Assembly (NCBI RefSeq): GCF_051014685.1
Contig: NW_027478905.1
Span: forward strand, 1-64,000
Source: Ptiloglossa arizonensis
Taxonomy: Eukaryota > Arthropoda > Insecta > Hymenoptera > Colletidae
Direction: 5' to 3'
Length of the DNA: 64,000 bases
The notes beneath the pieces are model-generated. The model saw only the letters and a program-made list of their open reading frames with translations. It did not search any database and was not told where the DNA came from. The position numbers and the translations under genes were made by a program. Shown here one piece after another: positions 25,244 through 38,624 of the stretch (position 1 is the first letter of the stretch; each line of letters opens with the position of its first letter).

Positions 25244-26232
25244 TTCCCCTAGGCCATTCTGGTTAAGCGTTTGGAGCAGCAGAATTGCGAAAAATTTTTT
25301 GCCTTCTCAACCATTTCTTGACTTCAAACTCCCATATCTCGCGAACGGATTGACCTGACGCAAAAATTCCTGTAGCGTCTGGAAGTAGAGACTCCCCCGA
25401 TTACAACGGTATGTGTATTTTTTCCCTAGGCCATTCTGGTTAAGCGTTTGGAGCAGCAGAATTGCGAAAAATTTTTTGCCTTCTCAACCATTTCTTGGCT
25501 TCAAACTCCAATATCTCGCGAACGGATTGACCTAACCCAAAAATTCCTATTGCATCTGAAAGTCGAAACTCGCCCGATTACAACGGTATGTGTATTTTTT
25601 CCCTAGGCCATTCTGGTTAAGCGTTTGGAGCAGCAGAATTGCGAAAAATTTGTTGCCTTCTCAACCATTTCTTGGCTTCAAACTCCCATATCTCGCGAAC
25701 GGATTGACCTAACCCAAAAATTCCTATTGCATCTGAAAGTCGAAACTCGCCCGATTACAACGGTATGTGTATTTTTTCCCTAGGCCATTCTGGTTAAGCG
25801 TTTGGAGCAGCAGAATTGCGAAAAATTTGTTGCCTTCTCAACCATTTCTTGGCTTCAAACTCCCATATCTCGCGAACGGATTGACCTAACCCAAAAATTC
25901 CTATTGCATCTGAAAGTCGAAACTCGCCCGATTACAACGGTATGTGTATTTTTTCCCTAGGCCATTCTGGTTAAGCGTTTGGAGCAGCAGAAGTGCGAAA
26001 GATTTGTTGTCTTCTCAACCATTTCTTAGCTTCAAACTCCCATATCTCGCGAACGGATTGACCTAACCCAAAAATTCCTGTTGCATCTGAAAGTAGAAAC
26101 TCGCCCGATTACAACGGTATCTGTATTTTTTCCCTAGGCCATTCTGTTTAAGCGTTTGGAGCAGCAGAATTGCGAAAAATTTTTTGCCTTCTCAACCATT
26201 TCTTGGCTTCAAACTCCCATATCTCGCGAACG

Positions 26233-26836
26233 GGTTGACCTAACCCAAAAATTCCTATTGCATTTGAAAGTAGAAACTCGCCCGATTACAACGGTATGTG
26301 TATTTTTTCCCTAGACCATTCTGGTTAAGCGTTTGGATCAGCAGAATTGCGAAAAATTTTTTGCCTTCTCAACCATTTCTTGGCTTCAAACTCCCATATC
26401 TCGCGAACGGATTGACCTAACCCAAAAATTCCTGTAGCGTCTGGAAGTAGAGACTCGCCCGATTACAACGGTATGTGTATTTTTTCCCTAGGCCATTCTG
26501 GCTAAGCGTTTGGAGCAGCAGAAGTGCGAAAAATTTTTTGCCTTCTCAACCATTTCTTGGTTTCAAACTCCCATATCTCGCGAACGGATTGACCTAACCC
26601 AAAAATTCCTGTTGCATCTGAAAGTAGAAACTCGCCCGATTACAACGGCATGTGTATTTTTTCCCTAGGCCATTCTGGTTAAGCGTTTGGAGCAGCAGAA
26701 TTGCGAAAAATTTTTTGCCTTCTCAACCATTTCTTGGCTTCAAACTCCCATATCTCGCGAACGGGTTGACCTAACCCAAAAATTCCTATTGCATTTGAAA
26801 GTAGAAACTCGCCCGATTACAACGGTATGTGTATTT
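26233..26836 (+). repeat. 9-monomer-spaced duplicate block, copy 2
   Basis: Second copy of 24640-25243 with the same four rare markers. After it, the order continues with TTGTTTCCCTAGACC-type and TGTAGCATCTGG-type monomers that are not found after copy 1. Confidence 0.85.
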
Positions 26837-29800
26837 TTTCCCTAGACCATTCTGGTTAAGCGTTTGGATCAGCAGAATTGCGAAAAATTTTTTGCCTTCT
26901 CAACCATTTCTTGGCTTCAAACTCCCATATCTCGCGAACGGATTGACCTAACCCAAAAATTCCTGTAGCGTCTGGAAGTAGAGACTCGCCCGATTACAAC
27001 GGTATGTGTATTTTTTCCCTAGGCCATTCTGTTTAAGCGTTTGGAGCAGCAGAATTGCGAAAAATTTTTTGCCTTCTCAACCATTTCTTGGCTTCAAACT
27101 CCCATATCTCGCGAACGGATTGGCCTAACCCAAAAATTCCTGTAGCATCTGGAAGTAGAGACTCGCCCGATTACAACGGTATGTGTATTGTTTCCCTAGA
27201 CCATTCTGGTTAAGCGTTTGGATCAGCAGAAATGCGAAAAATTTTTTGCCTTCTCAACCATTTCTTGGCTTCAAACTCCCATATCTCGCGAACGGATTGA
27301 CCTAACCCAAAAATTCCTATTGCATCTGAAAGTAGAATGTCGCCCGATTACAACGGTATGTGTATTTTTTCCCTAGGCCATTCTGGTTAAGCTTTTGGAG
27401 CAGCAGAATTGCGAAAAATATGTTGCCTTCTCAACCATTTCTTGGCTTCAAACTCCCATATCTCGCGACCGGATTGACCTAACCCAAAAATTCCTGTAGC
27501 GTCTGGAAGTAGAGACTCGCCCGATTACAACGGTATGTGTATTTTTTCCCTAGGCCATTCTGGCTAAGCGTTTGGAGCAGCAGAAGTGCGAAAAATTTTT
27601 TGCCTTCTCAACCATTTCTTGGTTTCAAACTCCCATATCTCGCGAACGGATTGACCTAACCCAAAAATTCCTGTTGCATCTGAAAGTCGAAACTCGCCCG
27701 ATTACAACGGTATGTGTATTTTTTCCCTAGGCCATTCTGGTTAAGCGTTTGGAGCAGCAGAATTGCGAAAAATTTGTTGCCTTCTCAACCATTTCTTGGC
27801 TTCAAACTCCCATATCTCGCGAACGGATTGACCTAACCCAAAAATTCCTATTGCATCTGAAAGTCGAAACTCGCCCGATTACAACGGTATGTGTATTTTT
27901 TCCCTAGGCCATTCTGGTTAAGCGTTTGGAGCAGCGGAATTGCGAAAAATTTGTTGCCTTCTCAACCATTTCTTGGCTTCAATCTCCCATATCTCGCGAA
28001 CGGATTGACCTAACCCAAAAATTCCTATTGCATCTGAAAGTCGAAACTCGCCCGATTACAACGGTATGTGTATTTTTTCCCTAGGCCATTCTGGTTAAGC
28101 GTTTGGAGCAGCAGAAGTGCGAAAGGTTTGTTGTCTTCTCAACCATTTCTTGGCTTCAAACTCCCATATCTCGCGAACGGGTTGACCTAACCCAAAAATT
28201 CCTGTAGCGTCTGGAAGTAGAGACTCGCCCGATTACAACGGTAAGTGTATTTTTTCCCTAGGCCATTCTGGTTAAGCGTTTGGAGCAGCAGAATTGCGAA
28301 AAATTTTTTGCCTTCTCAACCATTTCTTGGCTTCAAACTCCCATATCTCGCGAACGGATTGACTTAACCCAAAAATTCCTATTGCATCTGAAAGTAGAAA
28401 CTCGCCCGATTACAACGGTATGTGTATTTTTTCCCTAGGCCATTCTGGTTAAGCGTTTGGAGCAGCGGAATTGCGAAAAATTTGTTGCCTCCTCAACCAT
28501 ATCTTGGCTTCAATCTCCCATATCTCGCGAACGGACTGACCTAACCCAAAAATTCCTATTGCATCTGAAAGTCGAAACTCGCCCGATTACAACGGTATGT
28601 GTATTTTTTCCCTAGGCCATTCTGGTTAAGCGTTTGGAGCAGCAGAAGTGCGAAAGGTTTGTTGTCTTCTCAACCATTTCTTGGCTTCAAACTCCCATAT
28701 CTCGCGAACGGGTTGACCTAACCCAAAAATTCCTATTGCATCTGAAAGTAGAAACTCGCCCGATTACAACGGTATGTGTATTGTTTCCCTAGACCATTCT
28801 GGTTAAGCGTTTGGATCAGCAGAAATGCGAAAAATTTTTTGCCTTCTCAACCATTTCTTGGCTTCAAACTCCCATATCTCGCGAACGGATTGACCTAACC
28901 CAAAAATTCCTATTGCATCTGAAAGTAGAAACTCGCCCGATTACAACGGTATGTGTATTTTTTCCCTAGGCCATTCTGGTTAAGCGTTTGGAGCAGCAGA
29001 ATTGTGAAAAATTGTTTGCCTTCTCAACCATTTCTTGGCTTCAAACTCCCATATCTCGCGAACGGATTGACCTAACTCAAAAATTCCTGTTGCATCTGAA
29101 AGTAGAAACTCGCCCGATTACAACGGTACGTGTATTTTTTCCCTAGGCCACTCTGGTTAAGCGTTTGGAGCAGCAGAAATGCGAAAAATTTTTTGCCTTC
29201 TCAACCATTTCTTGGCTTCAAACTCCCATATCTCGCGAACGGATTGACCTAACCCAAAAATTCCTGTTGCATCTGAAAGTAGAAACTCGCCCGATTACAA
29301 CGGTATGTGCATTTTTTCCCTAGGCCATTCTGTTTAAGCGTTTGGAGCAGCAGAATTGCGAAAAATTTTTTGCCTTCTCAACCATTTCTTGGCTTCAAAC
29401 TCCCATATCTCGCGAACGGGTTGACATAACCCAAAAATTCCTATTGCATCTGAAAGTAGAAACTCGCCCGATTACAACGGTATGTGTATTGTTTCCCTAG
29501 ATCATTCTGGTTAAGCGTTTGGAACAGCAGAAATGCGAAAAAATTTTTTCCTTCTCAACCATTTCTTGGCTTCAAACTCCCATATCTCGCGAACGGATTG
29601 ACCTAACCCAAAAATTCCTATTGCATCTGAAAGTAGAAACTCGCCCGATTACAACGGTATGTTTATTTTTCCCCTAGGGCATTCTGTTTAAGCGTTTGGA
29701 GCAGCAGAAGTGCGAAAGATTTTTTGCCTTCTCAACCATTTCTTGGCTTCAAACTCCCATATCTCGCGAACGGATTGACCTAACCCAAAAATTCCAATTG

Positions 29801-29837
29801 CATCTGAAAGTAGAACCTCGCCCGATTACAGCGGTAT

Positions 29838-30545
29838 GTGTATTTTTTCCCTAGGCCATTCTGGTTAAGCGTTTGGAGCAGCAGAATTGCGAAAAATTTT
29901 TTGCCTTCTCAACCATTTCTTGGCTTCAAACTCCCATATCTCGCGAACGGATTGACCTAACCCAAAAATTCCTGTAGCGTCTGGAAGTAGAGACTCGCCC
30001 GATTACAACGATATGTGTATTTTTTCCCTAGGCCATTCTGGTTAAGCGTTTGGAGCAGCAGAATTGCGAAAAATTTTTTGCCGTCTCAATCATTTCTTGG
30101 CTTCAAACTCCCATATCTCGCGAACGGATTGACCTAACCCAAAAATTCCTATTGCATCTGAAAGTAGAAACTCGCCCGATTACAACGGTATGTGTATTTT
30201 TTCCCTAGGCCATTCTGGTTAAGCGTTTGGTGCAGCAGAATTGCGAAAAATTTGTTGCCTTCTCAACCATTTCTTGGCCTCAAACTCCCATATCTCGCGA
30301 ATGGATAGACCTAACCCAAAAACTCCTATTGCATCTGAAAGTCGAAACTCGCCCGATTACAACGGTATGTGTATTTTTTCCCTAGGCCATTCTGGTTAAG
30401 CGTTTGGAGCAGCAGAAGTGCGAAAGATTTGTTGTCTTCTCAACCATTTCTTAGTTTCAAACTCCCATATCTCGCGAACGGATTGACCTAACCCAAAAAT
30501 TCCTGTAGCATCTGAAAGTAGAAACTTGCCCGATTACAACGGTAT
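29838..30545 (+). repeat. 4-monomer (708-bp) tandem duplication, copy 1
   Basis: Reading 29839-30571 against 30547-31279 I find no difference. Shared rare markers are ACAACGATATG, GCCGTCTCAATC, TTTGGTGCAGCAGAATT, GAATGGATAGACC, AAAACTCC and AAACTTGCCC. The two copies are directly adjacent, so this is a simple recent tandem duplication of four units. Confidence 0.92.
29997..30013 (-). other. Best CENP-B-box-like match in the array
   Basis: In this monomer the usual CGGTA is CGATA, so the minus strand reads TATCGTTGTAATCGGGC. That is 13 of 17 consensus positions and eight of the nine core positions, missing only the first T of TTCG. The monomer lies in the 708-bp duplicated block, so the site has a second copy 708 bp downstream. 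It is a single-base variant, which makes functional selection for it doubtful. Confidence 0.35.
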
Positions 30546-31253
30546 CTGTATTTTTTCCCTAGGCCATTCTGGTTAAGCGTTTGGAGCAGCAGAATTGCGA
30601 AAAATTTTTTGCCTTCTCAACCATTTCTTGGCTTCAAACTCCCATATCTCGCGAACGGATTGACCTAACCCAAAAATTCCTGTAGCGTCTGGAAGTAGAG
30701 ACTCGCCCGATTACAACGATATGTGTATTTTTTCCCTAGGCCATTCTGGTTAAGCGTTTGGAGCAGCAGAATTGCGAAAAATTTTTTGCCGTCTCAATCA
30801 TTTCTTGGCTTCAAACTCCCATATCTCGCGAACGGATTGACCTAACCCAAAAATTCCTATTGCATCTGAAAGTAGAAACTCGCCCGATTACAACGGTATG
30901 TGTATTTTTTCCCTAGGCCATTCTGGTTAAGCGTTTGGTGCAGCAGAATTGCGAAAAATTTGTTGCCTTCTCAACCATTTCTTGGCCTCAAACTCCCATA
31001 TCTCGCGAATGGATAGACCTAACCCAAAAACTCCTATTGCATCTGAAAGTCGAAACTCGCCCGATTACAACGGTATGTGTATTTTTTCCCTAGGCCATTC
31101 TGGTTAAGCGTTTGGAGCAGCAGAAGTGCGAAAGATTTGTTGTCTTCTCAACCATTTCTTAGTTTCAAACTCCCATATCTCGCGAACGGATTGACCTAAC
31201 CCAAAAATTCCTGTAGCATCTGAAAGTAGAAACTTGCCCGATTACAACGGTAT
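30546..31253 (+). repeat. 4-monomer (708-bp) tandem duplication, copy 2
   Basis: Second adjacent copy of 29838-30545. The match stops at 31280, where CATTCTGTTTAAG follows instead of CATTCTGGTTAAG. Confidence 0.92.
30705..30721 (-). other. Second copy of the best CENP-B-box-like match
   Basis: Same 17-mer as at 29997-30013, carried here by the 4-monomer duplication. It has eight of nine core positions of the CENP-B box. Confidence 0.35.
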
Positions 31254-33314
31254 CTGTATTTTTTCCCTAGGCCATTCTGTTTAAGCGTTTGGAGCAGCAG
31301 AATTGCGAAAAATTTTTTGCCTTCTCAACCATTTCTTGGCTTCAAACTCCCATATCTCGCGAACGGATTGACCTAACCCAAAAATTCCTATTGCATCTGA
31401 AAGTAGAAACTCGCCCGATTACAACGGTATGTGTATTTTTTCCCTAGGCCATTCTGGTTAAGCGTTTGGCGCAGCAGAAAAGCGAGAATTTTTTTGCCTT
31501 CTCAAGCATTTCTTGGCTTCAAACTCCCATATCTCGCGAACGGATTGACCTAACCCAAAAATTCCTATTGCATCTGAAAGTAGAAACTCGCCCGATTACA
31601 ACGGTATGTGTATTTTTTCCCTAGGCCATTCTGGTTAGAGTTTGGTGCAGCAGAAGTGCGAAAAATTTTTTGCCTTCTCAACCATTTCTTGGCTTCAAAC
31701 TCCCATATCTCGCGAACGGATTGACCTAACCCAAAAATTCCTATTGCATCTGAAAGTAGAAACACGCCCGATTACAACGGTATGTGTATTTTTTCCCTAG
31801 GCCATTCTGGTTAGCGTTTGGTGCAGCAGAAGTGCGAAAAATTTTTTGCCTTCTCAACCATTTCTTGGTTTCAAACTCCCATATCTCGCGAACGGATTGA
31901 CCTAACCCAAAAATTCCTGTTCCATCTGAAAGTAGAAACTCGCCCGATTACAACGGTATGTGTATTTTTTCCCTAGGCCACTCTGGTTAAGCGTTTGGAG
32001 CAGCAGAAATGCGGAAAATTTTTTGCCTTCTCAACCATTTCTTGGCTTCAAACTCCCATATCTCGCGAACGGATTGACCTAACCCAAAAATTCCTGATGC
32101 ATCTGAAAGTAGAAACTCGCCCGATTACAACGGTATGTGCATTTTTTCCCTAGGCCATTCTGTTTAAGCGTTTGGAGCAGCAGAATTGCGAAAAATTTTT
32201 TGCCTTCTCAACCATTTCTTGGCTTCAAACTCCCATATCTCGCGAACGGGTTGACCTAACCCAAAAATTCCTATTGCATCTGAAAGTAGAAACTCGCCCG
32301 ATTACAACGGTATGTGTATTGTTGCCCTAGATAATTCTGGTTAAGCGTTTGGAACAGCAGAAATGCGAAAAAATTTTTGCCTTCTCAACCATTTCTTGGC
32401 TTCAAACTCCCATATCTCGCGAACGGATTGACCTAACCCAAAAATTCCTATTGCATCTGAAAGTTGAACCTCGCCCGATTACAGCGGTATGTGTATTTTT
32501 TCCCTAGGCCATTCTGGTTAAGCGTTTGGAGCAGCAGAATTGCGAAAAATTTTTTGCCTTCTCAACCATTTCTTGGCTTCAAACTCCCATATCTCGCGAA
32601 CGGATTGACCTAACCCAAAAATTCCTGTAGCGTCTGGAAGTAGAGACTCGCCCGATTACAGCGGTATGTGTATTTTTTCCCTAGGCCATTCTGGTTAAGC
32701 GTTTGGAGCAGCAGAAGTGCGAAAGATTTTTTGCCTTCTCAACCATTTCTTGGCTTCAAACTCCCATATCTCGCGAACGGATTGACCTAACCCAAAAATT
32801 CCAATTGCATCTGAAAGTAGAACCTCGCCCGATTACAGCGGTATGTGTATTTTTTCCCTAGGCCATTCTGGTTAAGCGTTTGGAGCAGCAGAATTGCGAA
32901 AAATTTTTTGCCTTCTCAACCATTTCTTGGCTTCAAACTCCCATATCTCGCGAACGGATTGACCTAACCCAAAAATTCCTGTAGCGTCTGGAAGTAGAGA
33001 CTCGCCCGATTACAACGGTATGTGTATTTTTTCCCTAGGCCATTCTGGTTAAGCGTTTGGAGCAGGAGAATTGCGAAAAATTTTTTGCCGTCTCAATCAT
33101 TTCTTGGCTTCAAACTCCCATATCTCTCGAACGGATTGACCTAACCCAAAAATTCCTATTGCATCTGAAAGTAGAAACTCGCCCGATTACAACGGTATGT
33201 GTATTTTTTCCCTAGGCCATTCTGGTTAAGCGTTTGGAGCAGCAGAATTGCGAAAAATTTGTTGCCTTCTCAACCATTTCTTGGCCTCAAACTCCCATAT
33301 CTCGCGAATGGATA
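31254..33314 (+). repeat. Transition segment with the first 176-bp tag monomers
   Basis: About 12 monomers leading into the 30-monomer domain. It has the first two monomers that lost a base in GGTTAAGCG (at 31633 and 31809). The part from about 31.98 to 32.45 kb resembles 29.15-29.62 kb (offset 2830, 16 monomers less two bases), including the shared CCACTCTGG. It also has the first GGCGCAGCAGAAAAGCG monomer (about 31469), a subtype that becomes frequent further right. Confidence 0.8.
31633..31640 (+). other. First of twelve 1-bp losses in the GGTTAAGCG segment
   Basis: Twelve monomers are 176 bp because this segment lost one base. This first one reads GGTTAGAG; the other eleven read GGTTAGCG, starting at about 31809, 45260, 47206, 48444, 49505, 50389, 55167, 56405, 60298, 61536 and 62597. 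All twelve also carry TTTGGTGCAGCAGAAGTG, while 177-bp monomers with that tag also exist (for example at 35887). The loss therefore arose on that background and spread rightward with block duplications. None is found before 31.6 kb. Confidence 0.92.
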
Positions 33315-36300
33315 GACCTAACCCAAAAATTCCTATTGCATCTGAAAGTCGAAACTCGCCCGATTACAACGGTATGTGTATTTTTTCCCTAGGCCATTCT
33401 GGTTAAGCGTTTGGAGCAGCAGAATTGCGAAAAATTTTTTGCTTTCTCAACCATTTCTTGGCTTCAAACTCCCATATCTCGCGAACGGATTGACCTAACC
33501 CAAAAATTCCTGTAGCGTCTGGAAGTAGAGACTCGCCCGATTAAAACGGTATGTGTATATTTTCCCTAGGCCATTCTGGTTAAGCGTTTGGAGCAGCAGA
33601 ATTGCGAAAAATTTTTTGCCTCCTCAACCATTTCTTGGCTTCAAACTCCCATATCTCGCGAACGGATTGACCTAACCCAAAAATTCCTATTGCATCTGAA
33701 AGTAGAAACTCGCCCGATTACAACGGTATGTGTATTTTTTCCCTAGGACATTCTGGTTAAGCGTTTGGCGCAGCAGAAAAGCGAAAAATTTTTTGCCTTC
33801 TCAAGCATTTCTTGGCTTCAAACTCCCATATCTCGCGAACAGATTGACCTAACCCAAAAATTCCTGTTGCATCTGAAAGTAGAAACTCGCCCGATCACAA
33901 CGGTACCTGTATTTTTTCCCTAGGCCATTCTGTTTAAGCGTTTGGAGCAGCAGAATTGCGAAAAATTTTTTGCCTTCTCAACCATTTCTTGGCTTCAAAC
34001 ACCCATATCTCGCGAACGGGTTGACCTAACCCAAAAATTCCTATTGCATCTGAAAGTAGAAACTCGCCCGATTACAGCGGTATGTGTATTGTTTCCCTAG
34101 ACCATTCTGGTTAAGCGTTTGGATCAGCAGAAATGCGAAAAATTTTTTGCCTTCTCAACCATTTCTTGGCTTCAAACCCCCGTATCTCGCGAACGGATTG
34201 ACCTAACCCAAAAATTCCTATTGCATCTGAAAGTAGAAATTCGCCCGATTACAACGGTATGTTTATTTTTTCCCTAGGCCATTCTGTTTAAGCGTTTGGA
34301 GCAGCAGAATTGCGAAAAATTTGTTGCCTTCTCAACCATTTCTTGGCCTCAAACTCCCATATCTCGCGAATGGATAGACCTAACCCAAAAATTCCTATTG
34401 CATCTGAAAGTCGAAACTCGCCCGATTACAACGGTATGTGTATTTTTTCCCTAGGCCATTCTGGTTAAGCGTTTGGAGCAGCAGAAGTGCGAAAGATTTG
34501 TTGTCTTCTCAACCATTTCTTAGTTTCAAACTCCCATATCTCGCGAACGGATTGACCTAACCCAAAAATTCCTGTAGCATCTGAAAGTAGAAACTCGCCC
34601 GATTACAACGGTATCTGTATTTTTTCCCTAGGCCATTCTCTTTAAGCGTTTGGAGCAGCAGAATTGCGAAAAATTTTTTGCCTTCCCAACCATTTCTTGG
34701 CTTCAAACTCCCATATCTCGCGAACGGATTGACCTAACCCAAAAATTCCTATTGCATCTGAAAGTAGAAACTCGCCCGATTACATCGGTATGTGTATTTT
34801 TTCCCTAGGCCATTCTGGTTAAGCGTTTGGAGCAGCAAAAGTGCGAAAAATTTGTTGTCTTCTCAACCATTTCTTAGCTTCAAAGTCCCATATCTCGCGA
34901 ACGGATTGACCTAACCCAAAAATTCCTATTGCATCTGAAAGTAGAAACTCGCCCGATTACAACGGTATGTGTATTTTTTCCCTAGGACATTCTGGTTAAG
35001 CGTTTGGCGCAGCAGAAAAGCGAAAAATTTTTTGCCTTCTCAAGCATTTCTTGGCTTCAAACTCCCATATCTCGCGAACAGATTGACCTAACCCAAAAAT
35101 TCCTGTTGCATCTGAAAGTAGAAACTCGCCCGATTACAACGGTACCTGTATTTTTTCCCTAGGCCATTCTGTTTAAGCGTTTGGAGCAGCAGAATTGCGA
35201 AAAATTTTTTGCCTTCTCAACCATTTCTTGGCTTCAAACTCCCATATCTCGCGAACGGGTTGACCTAACCCAAAAATTCCTGTAGCGTCTGGAAGTAGAG
35301 ACTCGCCCGATTACAACGGTATGTGTATTTTTTCCCTAGGCCATTCCGTTTAAGCGTTTGGAGCAGCAGAATTGCGAAAAATTTGTTGCCTTCTCAACCA
35401 TTTCTTGGCCTCAAACTCCCATATCTCGCGAATGGATAGACCTAACCCAAAAATTCCTATTGCATCTGAAAGTCGAAACTCGCCCGATTACAACGGTATG
35501 TGTATTTTTTCCCTAGGCCATTCTGGTTAAGCGTTTGGAGCAGCAGAAGTGCGAAAGATTTGTTGTCTTCTCAACCATTTCTTAGTTTCAAACTCCCATA
35601 TCTCGCGAACGGATTGACCTAACCCAAAAATTCCTGTAACATCTGGAAGTAGAAACTCGCCCGATTACAACGGTATCTGTATTTTTTCCCTAGGCCATTC
35701 TGTTTAAGCGTTTGGAGCAGCAGAATTGCGAAAAATTTTTTGCCTTCTCAACCATTTCTTGGCTTCAACCTCCCATATCTCGCGAACGGATTGACCTAAC
35801 CCAAAAATTCCTATTGCATCTGAAAGTAGAAACTCGCCCGATTACAACGGTATGTGTATTTTTTCCCTAGGCCATTCTGGTTAAGCGTTTGGTGCAGCAG
35901 AAGTGCGAAAAATTTTTTGCCTTCTCAACCATTTCTTGGCTTCAAACTCCCATATCTCGCGAACGGATTGACCTAACCCAAAAATTCCTATTGCATCTGA
36001 AAGTAGAAACTCGCCCGATTACAACGGTATGTGTATTTTTTCCCTAGGACATTCTGGTTAAGCGTTTGGAGCAGCAGAATTGCGAAAAATTTTTTGCCTG
36101 CTCAACCATTTCTTGGCTTCAAACTCCCATATCTCGCGAACGGATTGACCTAACCCAAAAATTCCTATTGCATCTGAAAGTAGAAACTCGCCCGATTACA
36201 ACGGTATGTGTATTTTTTCCCTAGGCCATTCTGGTTAAGCGTTTGGAGCAGCAGAATTGCGAAAAATTTTTTGCCTTCTCAACCATTTCTTGGCTTCAAC

Positions 36301-38552
36301 CTCCCATATCTCGCGAACGGATTGACCTAACCCAAAAATTCCTATTGCATCTGAAAGTAGAAACTCGCCCGATTACAACGGTATGTGTATTTTTTCCCTA
36401 GGCCATTCTGGTTAAGCGTTTGGTGCAGCAGAAGTGCCAAAAATTTTTTGCCTTCTCAACCATTTCTTGGCTTCAAACTCCCATATCTCGCGAACGGATT
36501 GACCTAACCCAAAAATTCCTATTGCATCTGAAAGTAGAAACTCGCCCGATTACAACGGTATGTGTATTTTTTCCCTAGGACATTCTGGTTAAGCGTTTGG
36601 CGCAGCAGAAAAGCGAAAAATTTTTTGCCTTCTCAAGCATTTCTTGGCTTCAAACTCCCATATCTCGCGAACAGATTGACCTAACCCAAAAATTCCTGTT
36701 GCATCTGAAAGTAGAAACTCGCCCGATCACAACGGTACCTGTATTTTTTCCCTAGGCCATTCTGTTTAAGCGTTTGGAGCAGCAGAATTGCGAAAAATTT
36801 TTTGCCTTCTCAACCATTTCTTGGCTTCAAACACCCATATCTCGCGAACGGGTTGACCTAACCCAAAAATTCCTATTGCATCTGAAAGTAGAAACTCGCC
36901 CGATTACAACGGTATGTGTATTGTTTCCCTAGACCATTCTGGTTAAGCGTTTGGATCAGCAGAAATGCGAAAAATTTTTTGCCTTCTCAACCATTTCTTG
37001 GCTTCAAACCCCCGTATCTCGCGAACGGATTGACCTAACCCAAAAATTCCTATTGCATCTGAAAGTAGAAATTCGCCCGATTACAACGGTATGTTTATTT
37101 TTTCCCTAGGCCATTCTGTTTAAGCGTTTGGAGCAGCAGAATTGCGAAAAATTTGTTGCCTTCTCAACCATTTCTTGGCCTCAAACTCCCATATCTCGCG
37201 AATGGATAGACCTAACCCAAAAATTCCTATTGCATCTGAAAGTCGAAACTCGCCCGATTACAACGGTATGTGTATTTTTTCCCTAGGCCATTCTGGTTAA
37301 GCGTTTGGAGCAGCAGAAGTGCGAAAGATTTGTTGTCTTCTCAACCATTTCTTAGTTTCAAACTCCCATATCTCGCGAACGGATTGACCTAACCCAAAAA
37401 TTCCTGTAGCATCTGAAAGTAGAAACTCGCCCGATTACAACGGTATCTGTATTTTTTCCCTAGGCCATTCTGGTTAAGCGTTTGGAGCAGCAGAATTGCG
37501 AAAAATTTGTTGCCTTCTCAACCATTTCTTGGCCTCAAACTCCCATATCTCGCGAATGGATAGACCTAACCCAAAAATTCCTATTGCATCTGAAAGTCGA
37601 AACTCGCCCGATTACAACGGTATGTGTATTTTTTCCCTAGGCCATTCTGGTTAAGCGTTTGGAGCAGCAGAAGTGCGAAAGATTTGTTGTCTTCTCAACC
37701 ATTTCTTAGTTTCAAACTCCCATATCTCGCGAACGGATTGACCTAACCCAAAAATTCCTGTAGCATCTGGAAGTAGAAACTCGCCCGATTACAACGGTAT
37801 CTGTATTTTTTCCCTAGGCCATTCTGTTTAAGCGTTTGGAGCAGCAGAATTGCGAAAAATTTGTTGCCTTCTCAACCATTTCTTGGCTTCAAACTCCCAT
37901 ATCTCGCGAACGGATTGACCTAACCCAAAAATTCCTATTGCATCTGAAAGTAGAAACTCGCCCGATTACAACGGTATGTGTATTTTTTCCCTAGGCCATT
38001 CTGGTTAAGCGTTTGGAGCAGCAGAATTGCGAAAAATTTTTTGCCGTCTCAATCATTTCTTGGCTTCAAACTCCCATATCTCTCGAACGGATTGACCTAA
38101 CCCAAAAATTCCTATTGCATCTGAAAGTAGAAACTCGCCCGATTACAACGGTATGTGTATTTTTTCCCTAGGCCATTCTGGTTAAGCGTTTGGAGCAGCA
38201 GAATTGCGAAAAATTTTTTGCCTTCTCAACCATTTCTTGGCTTCAACCTCCCATATCTCGCGAACGGATTGACCTAACCCAAAAATTCCTATTGCATCTG
38301 AAAGTAGAAACTCGCCCGATTACAACGGTATGTGTATTTTTTCCCTAGGCCATTCTGGTTAAGCGTTTGGAGCAGCAGAATTGCGAAAAATTTTTTGCTT
38401 TCTCAACCATTTCTTGGCTTCAAACTCCCATATCTCGCGAACGGATTGACCTAACCCAAAAATTCCTGTAGCGTCTGGAAGTAGAGACTCGCCCGATTAA
38501 AACGGTATGTGTATATTTTCCCTAGGCCATTCTGGTTAAGCGTTTGGAGCAG
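33315..38552 (+). repeat. 30-monomer (5310-bp) higher-order unit, copy 1
   Basis: Reading line by line against 38625-43862 at offset 5310 bp (30 x 177) I find no difference over 5238 bp. The limits are the A/T difference at 33314 (GATAGACC against GATTGACC) and the G/C difference at 38553 (AGGAGAA against AGCAGAA). The unit contains recurring trios: a GGCGCAGCAGAAAAGCG monomer ending in GGTACCTG, then a TTGTTTCCCTAGACC monomer, then the GAATGGATAGACC and TTCTTAGTTTC pair. Identity this high implies a very recent duplication or an assembly duplication. Confidence 0.95.
33902..33907. other. GGTACC (KpnI) marker, first of a right-half subtype
   Basis: The monomer that starts with GGCGCAGCAGAAAAGCG and has GAACAGATTGACC usually ends in GGTACCTG. 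I see this GGTACC about sixteen times from here to 62.9 kb and nowhere to the left (the nearest is GGTACG at about 29126). It is a good landmark for tracing block copies. Confidence 0.85.
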
Positions 38553-38624
38553 GAGAATTGCGAAAAATTTTTTGCCGTCTCAATCATTTCTTGGCTTCAA
38601 ACTCCCATATCTCTCGAACGGATT

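Larger units (their letters stand above)
22818..29838 (+). repeat. Mixed middle domain of the array
   Basis: About 40 monomers of exact 177-bp length in which the subtype with TGTAGCGTCTGGAAGTAGAG alternates with several others in no long-range order. It holds small local duplications: 23641-23850 recurs 1593 bp on, 24640-25243 recurs at 26233-26836 (also 1593 bp, nine monomers), and a 3-monomer (531-bp) one links about 27934 and 28465 (GCAGCGGAATTG). One monomer has a unique CTCGAG at 23568-23573. No non-satellite sequence is present. Confidence 0.85.

Noticed and set aside
29530..29560. Apparent indel in GAAAAAATTTTTTCC
   Set aside because: The monomer keeps 177 bp; the A run is one longer and the G after the T run is missing or replaced, so it is a substitution pattern and not a length change. 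The similar case near 32363 is the same.
31565..31765. Minus-strand open frame of 66 codons
   Set aside because: It exists only because the 1-bp loss near 31633 moves the reading frame past the stops found in other monomers. The other 176-bp monomers do not give a comparable track, and nothing suggests a gene.
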